A program made the position numbers and the translations under genes. DNA of 64,000 bases from SIG459 sp045631645 (GTDB lineage: Bacteria; Bacillota; Clostridia; Oscillospirales; Oscillospiraceae): positions 1 to 64,000 of the forward strand of contig JAZQVC010000017.1 in NCBI GenBank assembly GCA_045631645.1, in the 5' to 3' direction. Shown piece after piece: positions 50,227-57,810 of this stretch (position 1 is the first letter of the stretch; each line of letters begins with the position of its first letter). Under the pieces are notes generated by a model, which was given only the letters and a program-made list of their open reading frames with translations, was not told the origin of the DNA and made no database searches.

Positions 50227-51776
50227 TTTGCCTCACCTCCAACATTTTCGCGCTTAGCGCCTGCCATATAAAGACCAAGCTCAGATACGGTGGTCTTTTT
50301 GGGGTCAAGCTCGCCGACGATTTCGCCCTCATACATAACGAGGATGCGGTCGGAAAGGCTCATAACTTCTTCAAGTTCAAGGCTGACCAGCAAAATGGCC
50401 TTGCCTCTGTCACGCTCGGCAACAAGCTGACCGTGGATATATTCAATAGCGCCAACGTCCAGACCGCGGGTGGGCTGAACGGCAACGATGAGGGACTTGT
50501 CTCTGTCAACTTCGCGGGCGATAATGGCCTTCTGCTGGTTACCGCCGGACATGCTGCGGGCAACGGTGATGCTGCCTTGACCGGAGCGGACGTCATACTG
50601 CTCTATGAGAGCGTCGGAATACTCGCGGACAGCGTCATTTTTGATGAAACCCAGCTTCTGGAACTGAGGCTCATTATAGCGCTGGAGAACCATGTTCTGC
50701 TCCAGAGTGAAGTCCAGAACGAGACCGTGCTTATGTCTGTCCTCGGGAATGTGGCTCATGTTGGCGCCACGGGTTTTGATGCTTGCTTTGGAAATATCCT
50801 TGCCGCAGAGGGTGACCTTGCCGCCGTTGCTCTTCTCAAGACCGGTGAGACCGTAGACAAGCTCGGTCTGGCCGTTACCGTCAATACCTGCGATGCAGAC
50901 GATTTCGCCTGCGCGGACATCGAAGGAAACGTTGTTTACGGCATTTTTCTTGCCAAGGGCGGAAGGAACGCAAAGACTCCGAACGGAAAGTATGGTTTCG
51001 GCGGGTTTGGCCTCGGTCTTATCGACCTCCAGCTGGACGGGACGGCCGACCATCATGTTGCTGAGCTCCTGCTTGTTGGTGTTCTTGGTTTCAACGGTGC
51101 CAACATACTTACCCTTGCGCAAAACGGTGACGCGGTCGGAAACTGCCATAATCTCGTTGAGCTTGTGGGTTATGAAGAGGATGCTCTTGCCTTCGGCAGC
51201 AAAGCCCTTCATGGTGGCCATCAGCTCGTCTATTTCCTGAGGAGTCAAAACTGCGGTGGGCTCGTCGAAAATGAGGATGTCGTTGTCGCGATAGAGCATC
51301 TTCAGAATTTCGACACGCTGCTGCATACCGACGGTGATGTTTTCAATCTTGGCATCGAGGTCAACGGAAAGACCGTATTTCTTGCTTATTTCCTCAACCT
51401 TTTTGCGGGCAGCCTTCTTCTGGAGGAAGCCCATCTTGGTGGTTTCTGCGCCAAGAACAATGTTATCCATTACGGTGAAAACGTCAACCAGCTTAAAGTG
51501 CTGGTGGACCATTCCTATTCCCAATGCGGTTGCATCGTTGGGGTTATTGATTTTAACAACTTCGCCGTTTTTGCGGATCTCACCCTTTTCGGGCTGATAG
51601 AGTCCGAACAGAACACTCATAAGAGTGGATTTGCCGGCGCCGTTTTCGCCCAGCAGGGCATGGATTTCGCCTCTCTTGAGCTGTAGAGTTATATTGTCGT
51701 TAGCTCTGATTCCGGGGAATTCCTTGGTGATGTTAAGCATCTCTATTACATAAGGAGAGCCTTCCATACAAGCCAC
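50223..51776 (-). CDS. BMP-type nucleoside ABC transporter ATPase (two ABC domains)
   Basis: A 517-residue protein with two ABC cassettes, as in NupA/YufO and RbsA. Domain 1 has GENGAGKSTLMSVLFG (Walker A), VGMQQRVEILKMLYR (signature, degenerate) and ILIFDEPTAVLTPQE (Walker B). Domain 2 has GIDGNGQTELVYGLTG (Walker A lacking Lys, typical) and SGGNQQKAIIAREVDR with LIVAVQPTRGLDVG. GTG 51776 is used here; ATG 51767 is also possible since the ribosome-binding site AGAGGA fits the GTG better. It has its own promoter (51827-51855) after the binding-protein gene. Confidence 0.92.
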   Translation of the reverse strand: MACMEGSPYVIEMLNITKEFPGIRANDNITLQLKRGEIHALLGENGAGKSTLMSVLFGLYQPEKGEIRKNGEVVKINNPNDATALGIGMVHQHFKLVDVFTVMDNIVLGAETTKMGFLQKKAARKKVEEISKKYGLSVDLDAKIENITVGMQQRVEILKMLYRDNDILIFDEPTAVLTPQEIDELMATMKGFAAEGKSILFITHKLNEIMAVSDRVTVLRKGKYVGTVETKNTNKQELSNMMVGRPVQLEVDKTEAKPAETILSVRSLCVPSALGKKNAVNNVSFDVRAGEIVCIAGIDGNGQTELVYGLTGLEKSNGGKVTLCGKDISKASIKTRGANMSHIPEDRHKHGLVLDFTLEQNMVLQRYNEPQFQKLGFIKNDAVREYSDALIEQYDVRSGQGSITVARSMSGGNQQKAIIAREVDRDKSLIVAVQPTRGLDVGAIEYIHGQLVAERDRGKAILLVSLELEEVMSLSDRILVMYEGEIVGELDPKKTTVSELGLYMAGAKRENVGGEAK

Positions 51777-51826
51777 CCACTTTCCTCTTTTTCTTTTGGA
51801 CCATAGTCAGGTCATAATACCACTTT

Positions 51827-51855
51827 ATTATAATATCCAACAGGGAAAAAAGCAA
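51827..51855 (-). promoter_or_regulatory. Internal promoter of the nucleoside ABC ATPase-permease genes
   Basis: Minus-strand TTGCTT (51855-51850), 17-base spacer, TATAAT (51832-51827). Confidence 0.75.
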
Positions 51856-51921
51856 GAAAAGCCTTGCTGTCCCTGCGGAAAAAACAAGTACGAAATTATG
51901 TTATAAATAACGAAAAAAGCA

Positions 51922-51953
51922 AAAAAAAGGAAGTCCCGAAGGACTTCCTTTTT
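51922..51953 (-). terminator. Terminator of the BMP lipoprotein gene
   Basis: GGAAGTCC / GGACTTCC stem with CGAA loop, extended by A/T-runs; separates the binding-protein unit from the ATPase-permease unit. Confidence 0.88.
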
Positions 51954-51974
51954 ATTGATAATTTAGCTTAAAGC

Positions 51975-53186
51975 TTAGCCACCAATGATGTTAACAGTGG
52001 TGTTGTCGGTGCTTGCGGGAGCAGCCATCTCGGAGTTGTTGTCAACAACGAGAGCGCCGGAAGCCATGTCAGCCAGCATTGCTTCGTAAGCCTCAACAGT
52101 CCAGCCCTCGAGGGACCAGGTAGCGGTGGGCAGACCTACAGCGCCGTCCTTTGCACCAAGGGAGGTGCCGGTGCCGTTGCCGCCGATTTCGGTCCAGGTG
52201 CCATCATAGACCTTTGCGCAAGCCCACTGAACGGAAGCTGCGAGGCCCTTCATAGCAGAGGTGATAACGGTGTCGGACTCGAAGCTCTGGTCGACGTCAA
52301 CGCCGATAACAGCGCCGTCGTTAGCAGCAGCTGCTGCAACGATGGACTGGAACATAGAGCCGCCGCAAGCGAAGATGACCTCGGTGCCGTTTGCATACCA
52401 GCCGGCAGCCATGGTCTGGAGCTCAGGAGAAGCGGAGAAGGATGCGCCGTACTCCCAAGAGTAGTTGATGGAGATGGTCTTGCCCAGTTCCTTAGCAGCT
52501 GCATCAGCGCCCTGAACGAAGCCGTAACCATAACGGATGCAAGCGGGGTTGGTGCCGCCGCCGCCGCCGCAGAAGCCGAGCTTCTCGTAGCCGTCCATGA
52601 CAGCTGCGTAACCGGCGAGGTAGCCGGGCTGCTCTTCTGCGAAGTAGATGCCTGCAACGTTGGCGAGACCGAGATCCCAACCATCGATGAAGATGAACAT
52701 AACGTCGGTGAACTCAGCGGCAGCCTTGCCGAGAGCGGCAGCCTGCATGAAGCCGGCAGCGACAACGACTTCTGCGCCGTTTTCGCAAGCAGCCTTCATA
52801 GCGTCGTAACGGTCGTCGTCGGTAGCGGCGTCGCCGTTAGCGGGCTGATAGTACTTGTAAGCGAGACCATTGTTAGCAGCAAAGAGCTTAACGCCGTCAT
52901 AAGTGCCCTGGTTGAAGCTCTTGTCCTTCTGCTGACCAACGTCAGTGATGAAGGCGACCTGGTACTTGCCGTCAGCCGCAGTCATGTCGTCGGGGATCTC
53001 GTCGGGGTTGGTGATGACGGTGGGCTCAGCGGGCTCAGCGGGAGCTGCGGGCTCAGCGGGAGCAGCGGGCTCAGCAGGAGCAGCGGGCTCAGCGGGAGCT
53101 GCAGGAGCTGCGGGAGCGGAATTGCCGCAAGCGCACAGAGCGAAGACCATCACGAGTGCAAGAAACAGTGCGATGAACTTTTTCAT
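51975..53186 (-). CDS. BMP-family nucleoside-binding lipoprotein
   Basis: A 403-residue lipoprotein. Signal helix with lipobox ALCAC (Cys about 18-20), then a 30-residue linker of Pro-Ala-Ala-Pro-Ala-Glu repeats, then the BMP (basic membrane protein) domain: QVAFITDVGQQKDKSFNQGT, AGFMQAAALGKAA, DGWDLGLANVAGIYFAEEQPG (split: VAGIYFAEEQPGYLAGY) and VIGVDVDQSF. BMP proteins bind purine nucleosides or related compounds. It has its own promoter and terminator, consistent with higher expression than the ATPase/permeases. Binding specificity is not settled by sequence. Confidence 0.9.
   Translation of the reverse strand: MKKFIALFLALVMVFALCACGNSAPAAPAAPAEPAAPAEPAAPAEPAAPAEPAEPTVITNPDEIPDDMTAADGKYQVAFITDVGQQKDKSFNQGTYDGVKLFAANNGLAYKYYQPANGDAATDDDRYDAMKAACENGAEVVVAAGFMQAAALGKAAAEFTDVMFIFIDGWDLGLANVAGIYFAEEQPGYLAGYAAVMDGYEKLGFCGGGGGTNPACIRYGYGFVQGADAAAKELGKTISINYSWEYGASFSASPELQTMAAGWYANGTEVIFACGGSMFQSIVAAAAANDGAVIGVDVDQSFESDTVITSAMKGLAASVQWACAKVYDGTWTEIGGNGTGTSLGAKDGAVGLPTATWSLEGWTVEAYEAMLADMASGALVVDNNSEMAAPASTDNTTVNIIGG
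53028..53119. repeat. Tandem 18-bp repeat encoding the Pro-Ala-Glu linker
   Basis: Four or five imperfect copies of an 18-bp unit (plus-strand GGGCTCAGCGGGAGCTGC) that code for PAAPAE repeats in the BMP lipoprotein; copy number is likely variable between strains. Confidence 0.85.
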
Positions 53187-53257
53187 GTTTTTTTCTCCTT
53201 TGAAAAATTTTTGTTTTATTGCTAACTCTTTTTGGGGGTTGCATTAAACATGCGGGT

Positions 53258-53287
53258 ATTATATCACCATTCCAAGGGCTAAATCAA
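53258..53287 (-). promoter_or_regulatory. Promoter of the BMP lipoprotein gene
   Basis: Minus-strand TTGATT (53287-53282), 18-base spacer, TATAAT (53263-53258). Confidence 0.78.
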
Positions 53288-53313
53288 GCTTTAAACCGAA
53301 AGAAATGGCGGTC

Positions 53314-53335
53314 ACATAAGAGAAAATTCTTATGT
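53314..53335. promoter_or_regulatory. Inverted repeat upstream of the BMP promoter, candidate operator
   Basis: Perfect 8-bp arms ACATAAGA / TCTTATGT with a six-base loop, 27 bases upstream of the -35 hexamer. No T-run follows on either side, so a terminator is unlikely. Confidence 0.5.
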
Positions 53336-53341
53336 AAACAC

Positions 53342-54067
53342 TTATTTTGCAGCCATTTTAACGGCGGTATCCAGAGCAACCTCCATCATCTGGGTGAAGG
53401 CGGTCTGGCGTGCTTCTGCAGGCATTACTTCGGGGCGATAGATGTGGTCGGAAATGGTGCAGATTGCAAGGGCGCGTTTTCCAAGGCGGGCGGCATTCAT
53501 ATAAAGACCGGCGGCCTCCATCTCAATGGCCATTACGCCCATCTTCTTCCAGCGGTCGGCGCTGTCGCTGCCGTCGGAATAGAAGTTATCGGAGGAGAGA
53601 AGGTTGCCAACTTTGGGGGTGAGACCTTTTTCTTCCATAACATCAATGGCGGCGCGCATAAGGGTGTAATCTGCGATGGGAGCAAAAGTTCCCCAAAGAC
53701 CGAACTGATGGGCAAAGTTGGAGTCGGTGCATGCGCCCTGACCGATGACGATGTCCATAAGCTGAAGTTCGTCCTTGAGAGCGCCTGCGGAGCCAACGCG
53801 GATGATGTTTTCAACGCCATACTCGGTGTAAAGCTCCCAAGAATATATGCCTATGGAGGGAATGCCCATTCCGGATGCCATAACGGTTACGGGAACGCCC
53901 TTCCATGTTCCGGTGTAGCCCTGAACACCGCGGGTGTTATTAACCAGCACGGGATTTTCAAGGAAGTTTTCTGCAATGAATTTGCTGCGGAGAGGGTCTC
54001 CGGGCATGAGAACGGTTTTTGCAATTTCGCCTGCTTTGGCGGTTATATGGGGAGTGGGGATGGCCAT
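53342..54067 (-). CDS. deoD: Purine-nucleoside phosphorylase, DeoD type
   Basis: A 241-residue enzyme of the hexameric PNP family. Signatures: VLMPGDPLRSKFIAENFLEN, VMASGMGIPSIGIYSWELY, IRVGSAGAL with QLMDIVIGQGACTDS, MAIEMEAAGLYMNAARLGK and CTISDHIYRPEV, where SDHI carries the catalytic Asp. It splits purine nucleosides into base and (deoxy)ribose 1-phosphate. It sits next to the nucleoside importer and divergent from udk, completing a salvage unit. AGGAGGA precedes the ATG. Confidence 0.95.
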   Translation of the reverse strand: MAIPTPHITAKAGEIAKTVLMPGDPLRSKFIAENFLENPVLVNNTRGVQGYTGTWKGVPVTVMASGMGIPSIGIYSWELYTEYGVENIIRVGSAGALKDELQLMDIVIGQGACTDSNFAHQFGLWGTFAPIADYTLMRAAIDVMEEKGLTPKVGNLLSSDNFYSDGSDSADRWKKMGVMAIEMEAAGLYMNAARLGKRALAICTISDHIYRPEVMPAEARQTAFTQMMEVALDTAVKMAAK

Positions 54068-54115
54068 GAAAATTCCTCCTGAATGATTTAATATGGTTTC
54101 ATCTATCCGATAAAA

Positions 54116-54143
54116 ATTATATTATATTTTTCTCAAAAGTCAA
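54116..54143 (-). promoter_or_regulatory. Promoter of deoD
   Basis: Minus-strand TTGACT (54143-54138), 16-base spacer, TATAAT (54121-54116). Back to back with the udk promoter. Confidence 0.7.
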
Positions 54144-54144
54144 T

Positions 54145-54173
54145 TTGCATAAGCCATAACAATGTGATAATAT
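54145..54173 (+). promoter_or_regulatory. Promoter of udk
   Basis: TTGCAT (54145-54150), 17-base spacer, TAATAT (54168-54173); the -35 hexamer begins two bases from the deoD -35. Confidence 0.7.
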
Positions 54174-54199
54174 GTTGAAAAAAGAAACAGGAGGCGGAC

Positions 54200-54814
54200 A
54201 TGGAAGTTTTGACCATCGGCATTGCCGGAGGAACCGGCAGCGGCAAAACCACCATTACGAGACGCATAGTCAAGGAATTCGGCGAAGATGTTTCCGTTAT
54301 TTATCACGATAACTACTATAAGGCTCATGATGAAATGCCCTATTCCGAGCGCTGCAAGCTTAATTATGACCATCCCGATGCTTTTGATACCGCTCTTATG
54401 ATAGAGCATATCAAATCTCTCAAAGCGGGAGAGAGCGTGCTTTGCCCCGTTTATGACTATACCGTCCATAACCGCTCGGATAAAACTGTGGAGATTTGTC
54501 CTGCCAAGGTGCTTATCGTTGAAGGAATACTCATCTTTGCGGATAAGCAGCTTAGAGACGAGATGGATATAAAGCTCTTTGTTGATACGGACGCCGATGT
54601 ACGTATCCTTCGCCGCATTGTTCGCGATGTTCGCGACAGAGGCAGAAGTCTGGAGAGTGTTGTTAACCAGTATCTTAATACTGTTAAGCCTATGCATGAG
54701 CAGTTTGTTGAGCCCAGCAAGCGCTGCGCCGATGTTATCATCCCCGAGGGCGGAAAAAATGCCGTTGCTCTGAGCATGGTTATGGAGCGCATAAGAGCGT
54801 ATCTTGGAGCCTGA
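54200..54814 (+). CDS. udk: Uridine kinase
   Basis: A 204-residue P-loop kinase phosphorylating uridine and cytidine. Walker A is GIAGGTGSGKTTITRRI; VIYHDNYYKAHDEM, NYDHPDAFDTALMIEHI and VYDYTVHNRSDKTVEI are family hallmarks; VLIVEGILIFADKQLRD and DTDADVRILRRIVRDVRDRGR complete the lid and P-loop regions. ACAGGAGG precedes the ATG. The last two codons (GCC TGA) fall in the left arm of the large inverted-repeat element at 54809-55078, so the stop codon is supplied by that element. Confidence 0.95.
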   Translation: MEVLTIGIAGGTGSGKTTITRRIVKEFGEDVSVIYHDNYYKAHDEMPYSERCKLNYDHPDAFDTALMIEHIKSLKAGESVLCPVYDYTVHNRSDKTVEICPAKVLIVEGILIFADKQLRDEMDIKLFVDTDADVRILRRIVRDVRDRGRSLESVVNQYLNTVKPMHEQFVEPSKRCADVIIPEGGKNAVALSMVMERIRAYLGA

Positions 54815-55078
54815 CCGACATAGTCCGAGCGCGTTTTTGAGGACATATCCGTTGCCATTGCTGCGTTGTCGGCTTTTGATATGCGCAAAGCATATCTGCA
54901 AGCCGCCGCCTTGCACTGTCTTAGTATATGGCCTCAAAAATCTTCGACTCCCCGAGAGCGGATTTTTGTGTCAGGCAAAATTGAGTGATGCAGGTGGGTG
55001 GTAACCCACCAAAGAATGAAATGAAGTCTGGCGCTAAAATCCGCCACGTGGAGCGTGTTCGGATTATATCGGTCAGGC
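54809..55078 (+). repeat. 270-nt structured element with 25-bp terminal inverted repeats between udk and tdk
   Basis: Terminal arms 54809-54833 and 55054-55078 pair at 24 of 25 positions (21 Watson-Crick, three G-U, one C-A). Inside are two large arms: arm 1 pairs 54834-54848 with 54926-54940 (14/15) and contains CGGCTT/AAGCCG and GATATGC/GCATATC hairpins (54870-54905); arm 2 pairs 54958-54976 with 55026-55044 (18/19, three G-U) and is capped by GGTGGGT/ACCCACC (54993-55010). CTCC (54948-54951) can pair GGAG (55050-55053). No coding frame is visible. It may be a folded RNA in the udk-tdk transcript, a MITE-like insertion, or both. Confidence 0.85.
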
Positions 55079-55100
55079 TATAGAAAGATGAGGAATAAAT

Positions 55101-55679
55101 ATGGCAAAGCTTTATTTTAAGTACGGAGCAATGGGCTCCAGCAAATCCGCACAGGCGCTTATTACTCAGTTTAACTATGAAGAACTGGGAATGAAGGTCT
55201 GGCTTATCAAGCCCAGCACCGATAACCGCGACGGAGCGGATATAATCAAAAGCCGCATCGGTCTTATGCGCCACGCTCAGGTTATAACTCCCGATCAGAA
55301 TGTGATGGAGGAATATCATAAGGCAGGCAAATTCGATGTTATAATTGCAGACGAAGCCCAGTTCCTTTCTCCCGAACAGATTGACCAGCTTCGCGACATA
55401 GTTGACGAGGAAAATGTTCCTGTTTTGTGCTTCGGTCTTCGCACAGACTTCCTCACCAACTTCTTCCCCGGCGCTCGCAGACTTATGGAACTTGCCGACT
55501 CCATTACGGAAATAAAAACCGTCTGCAGCTGCGGACATAAGGCAACGGTCAATGCCAGAATTGATGGCGAGGGCAAGGTTGTGACAAAGGGAAGCCAGAT
55601 CCTTATCGGCGGCAACGATAGCTATATTGCCATGTGCCATAAGTGCTGGAAAAAGAAAATCGCCGAGCAGGGCGAATAA
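55101..55679 (+). CDS. tdk: Thymidine kinase
   Basis: A 192-residue type II thymidine kinase. Walker A is KYGAMGSSKSAQALI (with Met in place of a usual small residue), the Walker B/DEAQ motif is VIIADEAQFLS, and the lasso with zinc ligands reads CSCGHKATVNARI and CHKCWKKK. IGGNDSYIAMCHKCW binds the thymidine. It phosphorylates thymidine, and with Udk and DeoD supports nucleoside salvage. It begins 23 bases after the structured element with AGATGAGGA as ribosome-binding site. There is no clear promoter directly upstream, so co-transcription with udk through the element is likely. Confidence 0.95.
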   Translation: MAKLYFKYGAMGSSKSAQALITQFNYEELGMKVWLIKPSTDNRDGADIIKSRIGLMRHAQVITPDQNVMEEYHKAGKFDVIIADEAQFLSPEQIDQLRDIVDEENVPVLCFGLRTDFLTNFFPGARRLMELADSITEIKTVCSCGHKATVNARIDGEGKVVTKGSQILIGGNDSYIAMCHKCWKKKIAEQGE

Positions 55680-55689
55680 CAAATAAAAT

Positions 55690-55726
55690 CTCTTTTGGGG
55701 TGGGTGAAAGCCTGCCCCTTTTTATT
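55690..55726. terminator. Weak bidirectional terminator after tdk
   Basis: CTTTTGGGG and CCCCTTTTTA flank a GGGTGAAAGCCTG-type imperfect loop between convergent tdk and ydcZ. Confidence 0.6.
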
Positions 55727-56153
55727 TTTGCAGCTTGAAAAGCACAACGCCGCCGATCATAAGACCAAGACCCAGAAGCTTAGTCCAGCCGAAGGGCATT
55801 TTTTCGCTTCCCATTATGCCGAAATAATCGATAATCGCGGCAACAAGCAGCTGAGAAATCAAGATGATTGAAATGCTCACAGTGGGGGAGAGATTTTTAA
55901 TGCCAAGCATAACGGTTATGGTTATGATGAGTCCGAAAATTCCCCCCAAAAGATAAATTTTGGGAGTGCCTCCTATCTCAGCAAAAGAGCCCGTGCGGTA
56001 AAAGGCAAGGGCGGCAATACTCAAAGCGGCGGCAGTGAGTTGAACAAAGGCGTTGGATTCCATCAGACCGATATGCTCACCCAGACGGGTATTCATGACC
56101 CCCTGAATGCTCATTGCCATTCCTGCTATTATGCTGAATATTATTCCTGTCAT
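55722..56153 (-). CDS. YdcZ/DUF606-type DMT-superfamily membrane protein
   Basis: A 143-residue protein with five helices, related to YdcZ (DUF606) small drug/metabolite-type transporters. It opens MTGIIFSIIAGMAMSIQGVMNTRLGEHIG, of which AGMAMSIQGVMNTRLG is the family hallmark, and contains GGIFGLIITITVMLGIKNLSP and IGGVVLFKLQK. ATG 56153 is chosen with GAGAGGA before it on the minus strand. Its 5' end lies inside the 3' end of the next upstream gene: a 77-base overlap in another frame, unusually long. Confidence 0.85.
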   Translation of the reverse strand: MTGIIFSIIAGMAMSIQGVMNTRLGEHIGLMESNAFVQLTAAALSIAALAFYRTGSFAEIGGTPKIYLLGGIFGLIITITVMLGIKNLSPTVSISIILISQLLVAAIIDYFGIMGSEKMPFGWTKLLGLGLMIGGVVLFKLQK

Positions 56154-57228
56154 TTGTATCCTCTCTTTTCCAGATGTGAATAAGTCCGCTGTCATTGAGC
56201 TTTTTTATGCTTATGGCGGCAATGGGGAAAATTATCATACCCGCAACCCCCATGGCTTTAGCCCCGGAATAAATTGCCAGAAGCGTTGCGGCAGGGTGCA
56301 GCCCCAACTGATCACCCAAAAGCTTTGCCTGAATGCAGTTGCGCAAAACCGTAACCGCGCCGTAGCTTATTAAAAGAGCCAATCCCCTTGAGGTATCTCC
56401 TGCGATAAACTCCCACAGCGCCCATGGAAGCAGCACCGTTCCGGCACCGAAAACTGGTAGGGCGTCAACTATTGCAACGGTTGTAGCCAGCACCAGCGCA
56501 TAGTCAATCCGAAGAAGAGCAAAAACTATGAGCATTTCTCCGAAGGTTATTGCGCTCATAATAAGCTGGGATTTAATGTATTTTCCAAAACTTTCACCAA
56601 GGGCGAGCTTTATCTGACGTAGCCGCTGGAAGGAGCGGTGGGAAAGCTGAAAACGGAGAAAGCGCAATATGGAAGGATATGCCGCGGAAATGAAGTAAAG
56701 CCCCATTATCCATGTGAGGGTAAAAAGAAACCACATGGGGGCGTTGGCGGCAAGGGCGGTGAGACGGGCAAGCACCTTTCCGGATATGGCAGCCGGCAGG
56801 GAAAAAAGATAGTCCTTAGCCCCTGCAACGGTGGAATTGAGCACCTCGGTTATAACAGGGGGCAAGCGAAGGGAAAGGGCGCCAAGGCGCGTCTGCCAAG
56901 TGCTCAGAAGATTTGAGAGGGCGCTGATAAACTCAGGAAGACGGCTGCTCAAATGCTGAAATTCGGAAAAAATGCGAGAGAGAATAAGCCAAAGGAGTAT
57001 GGCAAAAACCGAAGGAAAGGCGATGACACAAACTCCCGAAGCTACAGCGCGGGGAAAGCGCTTGCGGCAAAGAAATTTAACCGCCGGCTCCATCGCAACG
57101 GCGGAGGCAAAGGCCAAAAGCATGGGGGCTGTAAGAGGAAAGATAAAGCGCAGCGCCAGCCATATACCCCCAAGCCACACTGCGCAGAGAAGAACTTTAT
57201 TTATTATTGCGGAGGTTTTGCTGTGCAA
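56077..57228 (-). CDS. YtvI-like (AI-2E family) membrane protein, sporulation-associated
   Basis: A 383-residue membrane protein of the AI-2E/YtvI family with seven or eight helices: N-terminal pair, a coiled region (about 85-150), WFLFTLTWIMGLYFIS, FGKYIKSQLIMSAITFGEMLIVF and the C-terminal ALPVFGAGTVLLPWALWEFIAGD hallmark with LGDQLGLHPAATLLAIYSG. YtvI is expressed in Bacillus sporulation. TTG 57228 is favoured because AAGGGAG lies eight bases upstream; the GTG at 57252 lacks a site. The last 26 residues (DTNDRNNIQHNSRNGNE...) are low-complexity and arise from reading into the 5' end of ydcZ. Confidence 0.82.
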   Translation of the reverse strand: MHSKTSAIINKVLLCAVWLGGIWLALRFIFPLTAPMLLAFASAVAMEPAVKFLCRKRFPRAVASGVCVIAFPSVFAILLWLILSRIFSEFQHLSSRLPEFISALSNLLSTWQTRLGALSLRLPPVITEVLNSTVAGAKDYLFSLPAAISGKVLARLTALAANAPMWFLFTLTWIMGLYFISAAYPSILRFLRFQLSHRSFQRLRQIKLALGESFGKYIKSQLIMSAITFGEMLIVFALLRIDYALVLATTVAIVDALPVFGAGTVLLPWALWEFIAGDTSRGLALLISYGAVTVLRNCIQAKLLGDQLGLHPAATLLAIYSGAKAMGVAGMIIFPIAAISIKKLNDSGLIHIWKREDTNDRNNIQHNSRNGNEHSGGHEYPSG

Positions 57229-57275
57229 GTCATCATCTCCCTTTGCTGCCACTGATAATTTATTGAATTTTACAC

Positions 57276-57304
57276 TTGCGCAGGTGGAACATATGTGCTA
57301 CCAT
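57276..57304 (+). promoter_or_regulatory. Promoter of the ThrR-hom unit
   Basis: TTGCGC (57276-57281), 17-base spacer ending TGC, TACCAT (57299-57304). Confidence 0.65.
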
Positions 57305-57347
57305 ATACCCCACGAGAACAAATGCCCTTGATAGGAGGACACAAGTT

Positions 57348-57791
57348 ATGTCTAAGGAAAGAGCCAAGCTTTATATCGTGGAAGGAAGTATGCTTCCCGA
57401 AGTTTATATAAAGGTGTGCAAGGCCAAGGAATATCTGGAAACGGGAGTTTGCAGCACTGTTGCGGATGCAGTTGTGAAAGCTGATATAAGCCGCAGTGCC
57501 TTTTATAAATATAAAGATGCTATAACGCCTTTCAGAGACATGAAGAGAGACCAGGTGCTTACGCTGAGCCTTCTTATTCATGACCGCCCCGGTGCCCTCT
57601 CCTCTGTCTTAGCTATTTTTGCCGACAACCATGTAAATATTCTCACAATTAACCAATCTATATCCGCAAACGGCGCTGCAATGCTCACGCTGAGCATTAT
57701 GACCGATGCGATGGACATCTCTTTGGATGAGCTTAAAACAAGGGTGGAAGCTCTGCCTGCGGTTATGCGTTTTGAGCTTTTGATGGGATGA
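57348..57791 (+). CDS. ACT-domain regulator of the PheB/ThrR (UPF0735) family
   Basis: A 147-residue protein: N-terminal helix-turn-helix-like part (VYIKVCKAKEYLETGVCSTV, ADISRSAFYKYKDAITPF) and a C-terminal ACT domain (about 70-147) with LIHDRPGALSSVLAIFAD and VNILTINQSI. The family (UPF0735, once PheB) includes Bacillus ThrR, which represses threonine-pathway genes. Here it lies 19 bases before homoserine dehydrogenase and near aspartokinase, which fits a pathway regulator that senses an amino acid through the ACT domain (inference). ATAGGAGG precedes ATG 57348. An upstream in-frame ATG lies in the promoter region. Confidence 0.85.
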   Translation: MSKERAKLYIVEGSMLPEVYIKVCKAKEYLETGVCSTVADAVVKADISRSAFYKYKDAITPFRDMKRDQVLTLSLLIHDRPGALSSVLAIFADNHVNILTINQSISANGAAMLTLSIMTDAMDISLDELKTRVEALPAVMRFELLMG

Positions 57792-57810
57792 TATAAAAGG
57801 AGAAATAAAG

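Noticed and set aside
53028..53119. Regular repeats as a CRISPR array
   Set aside because: The units are contiguous, lie in the coding frame of the BMP lipoprotein and have no spacers; no cas genes are present.
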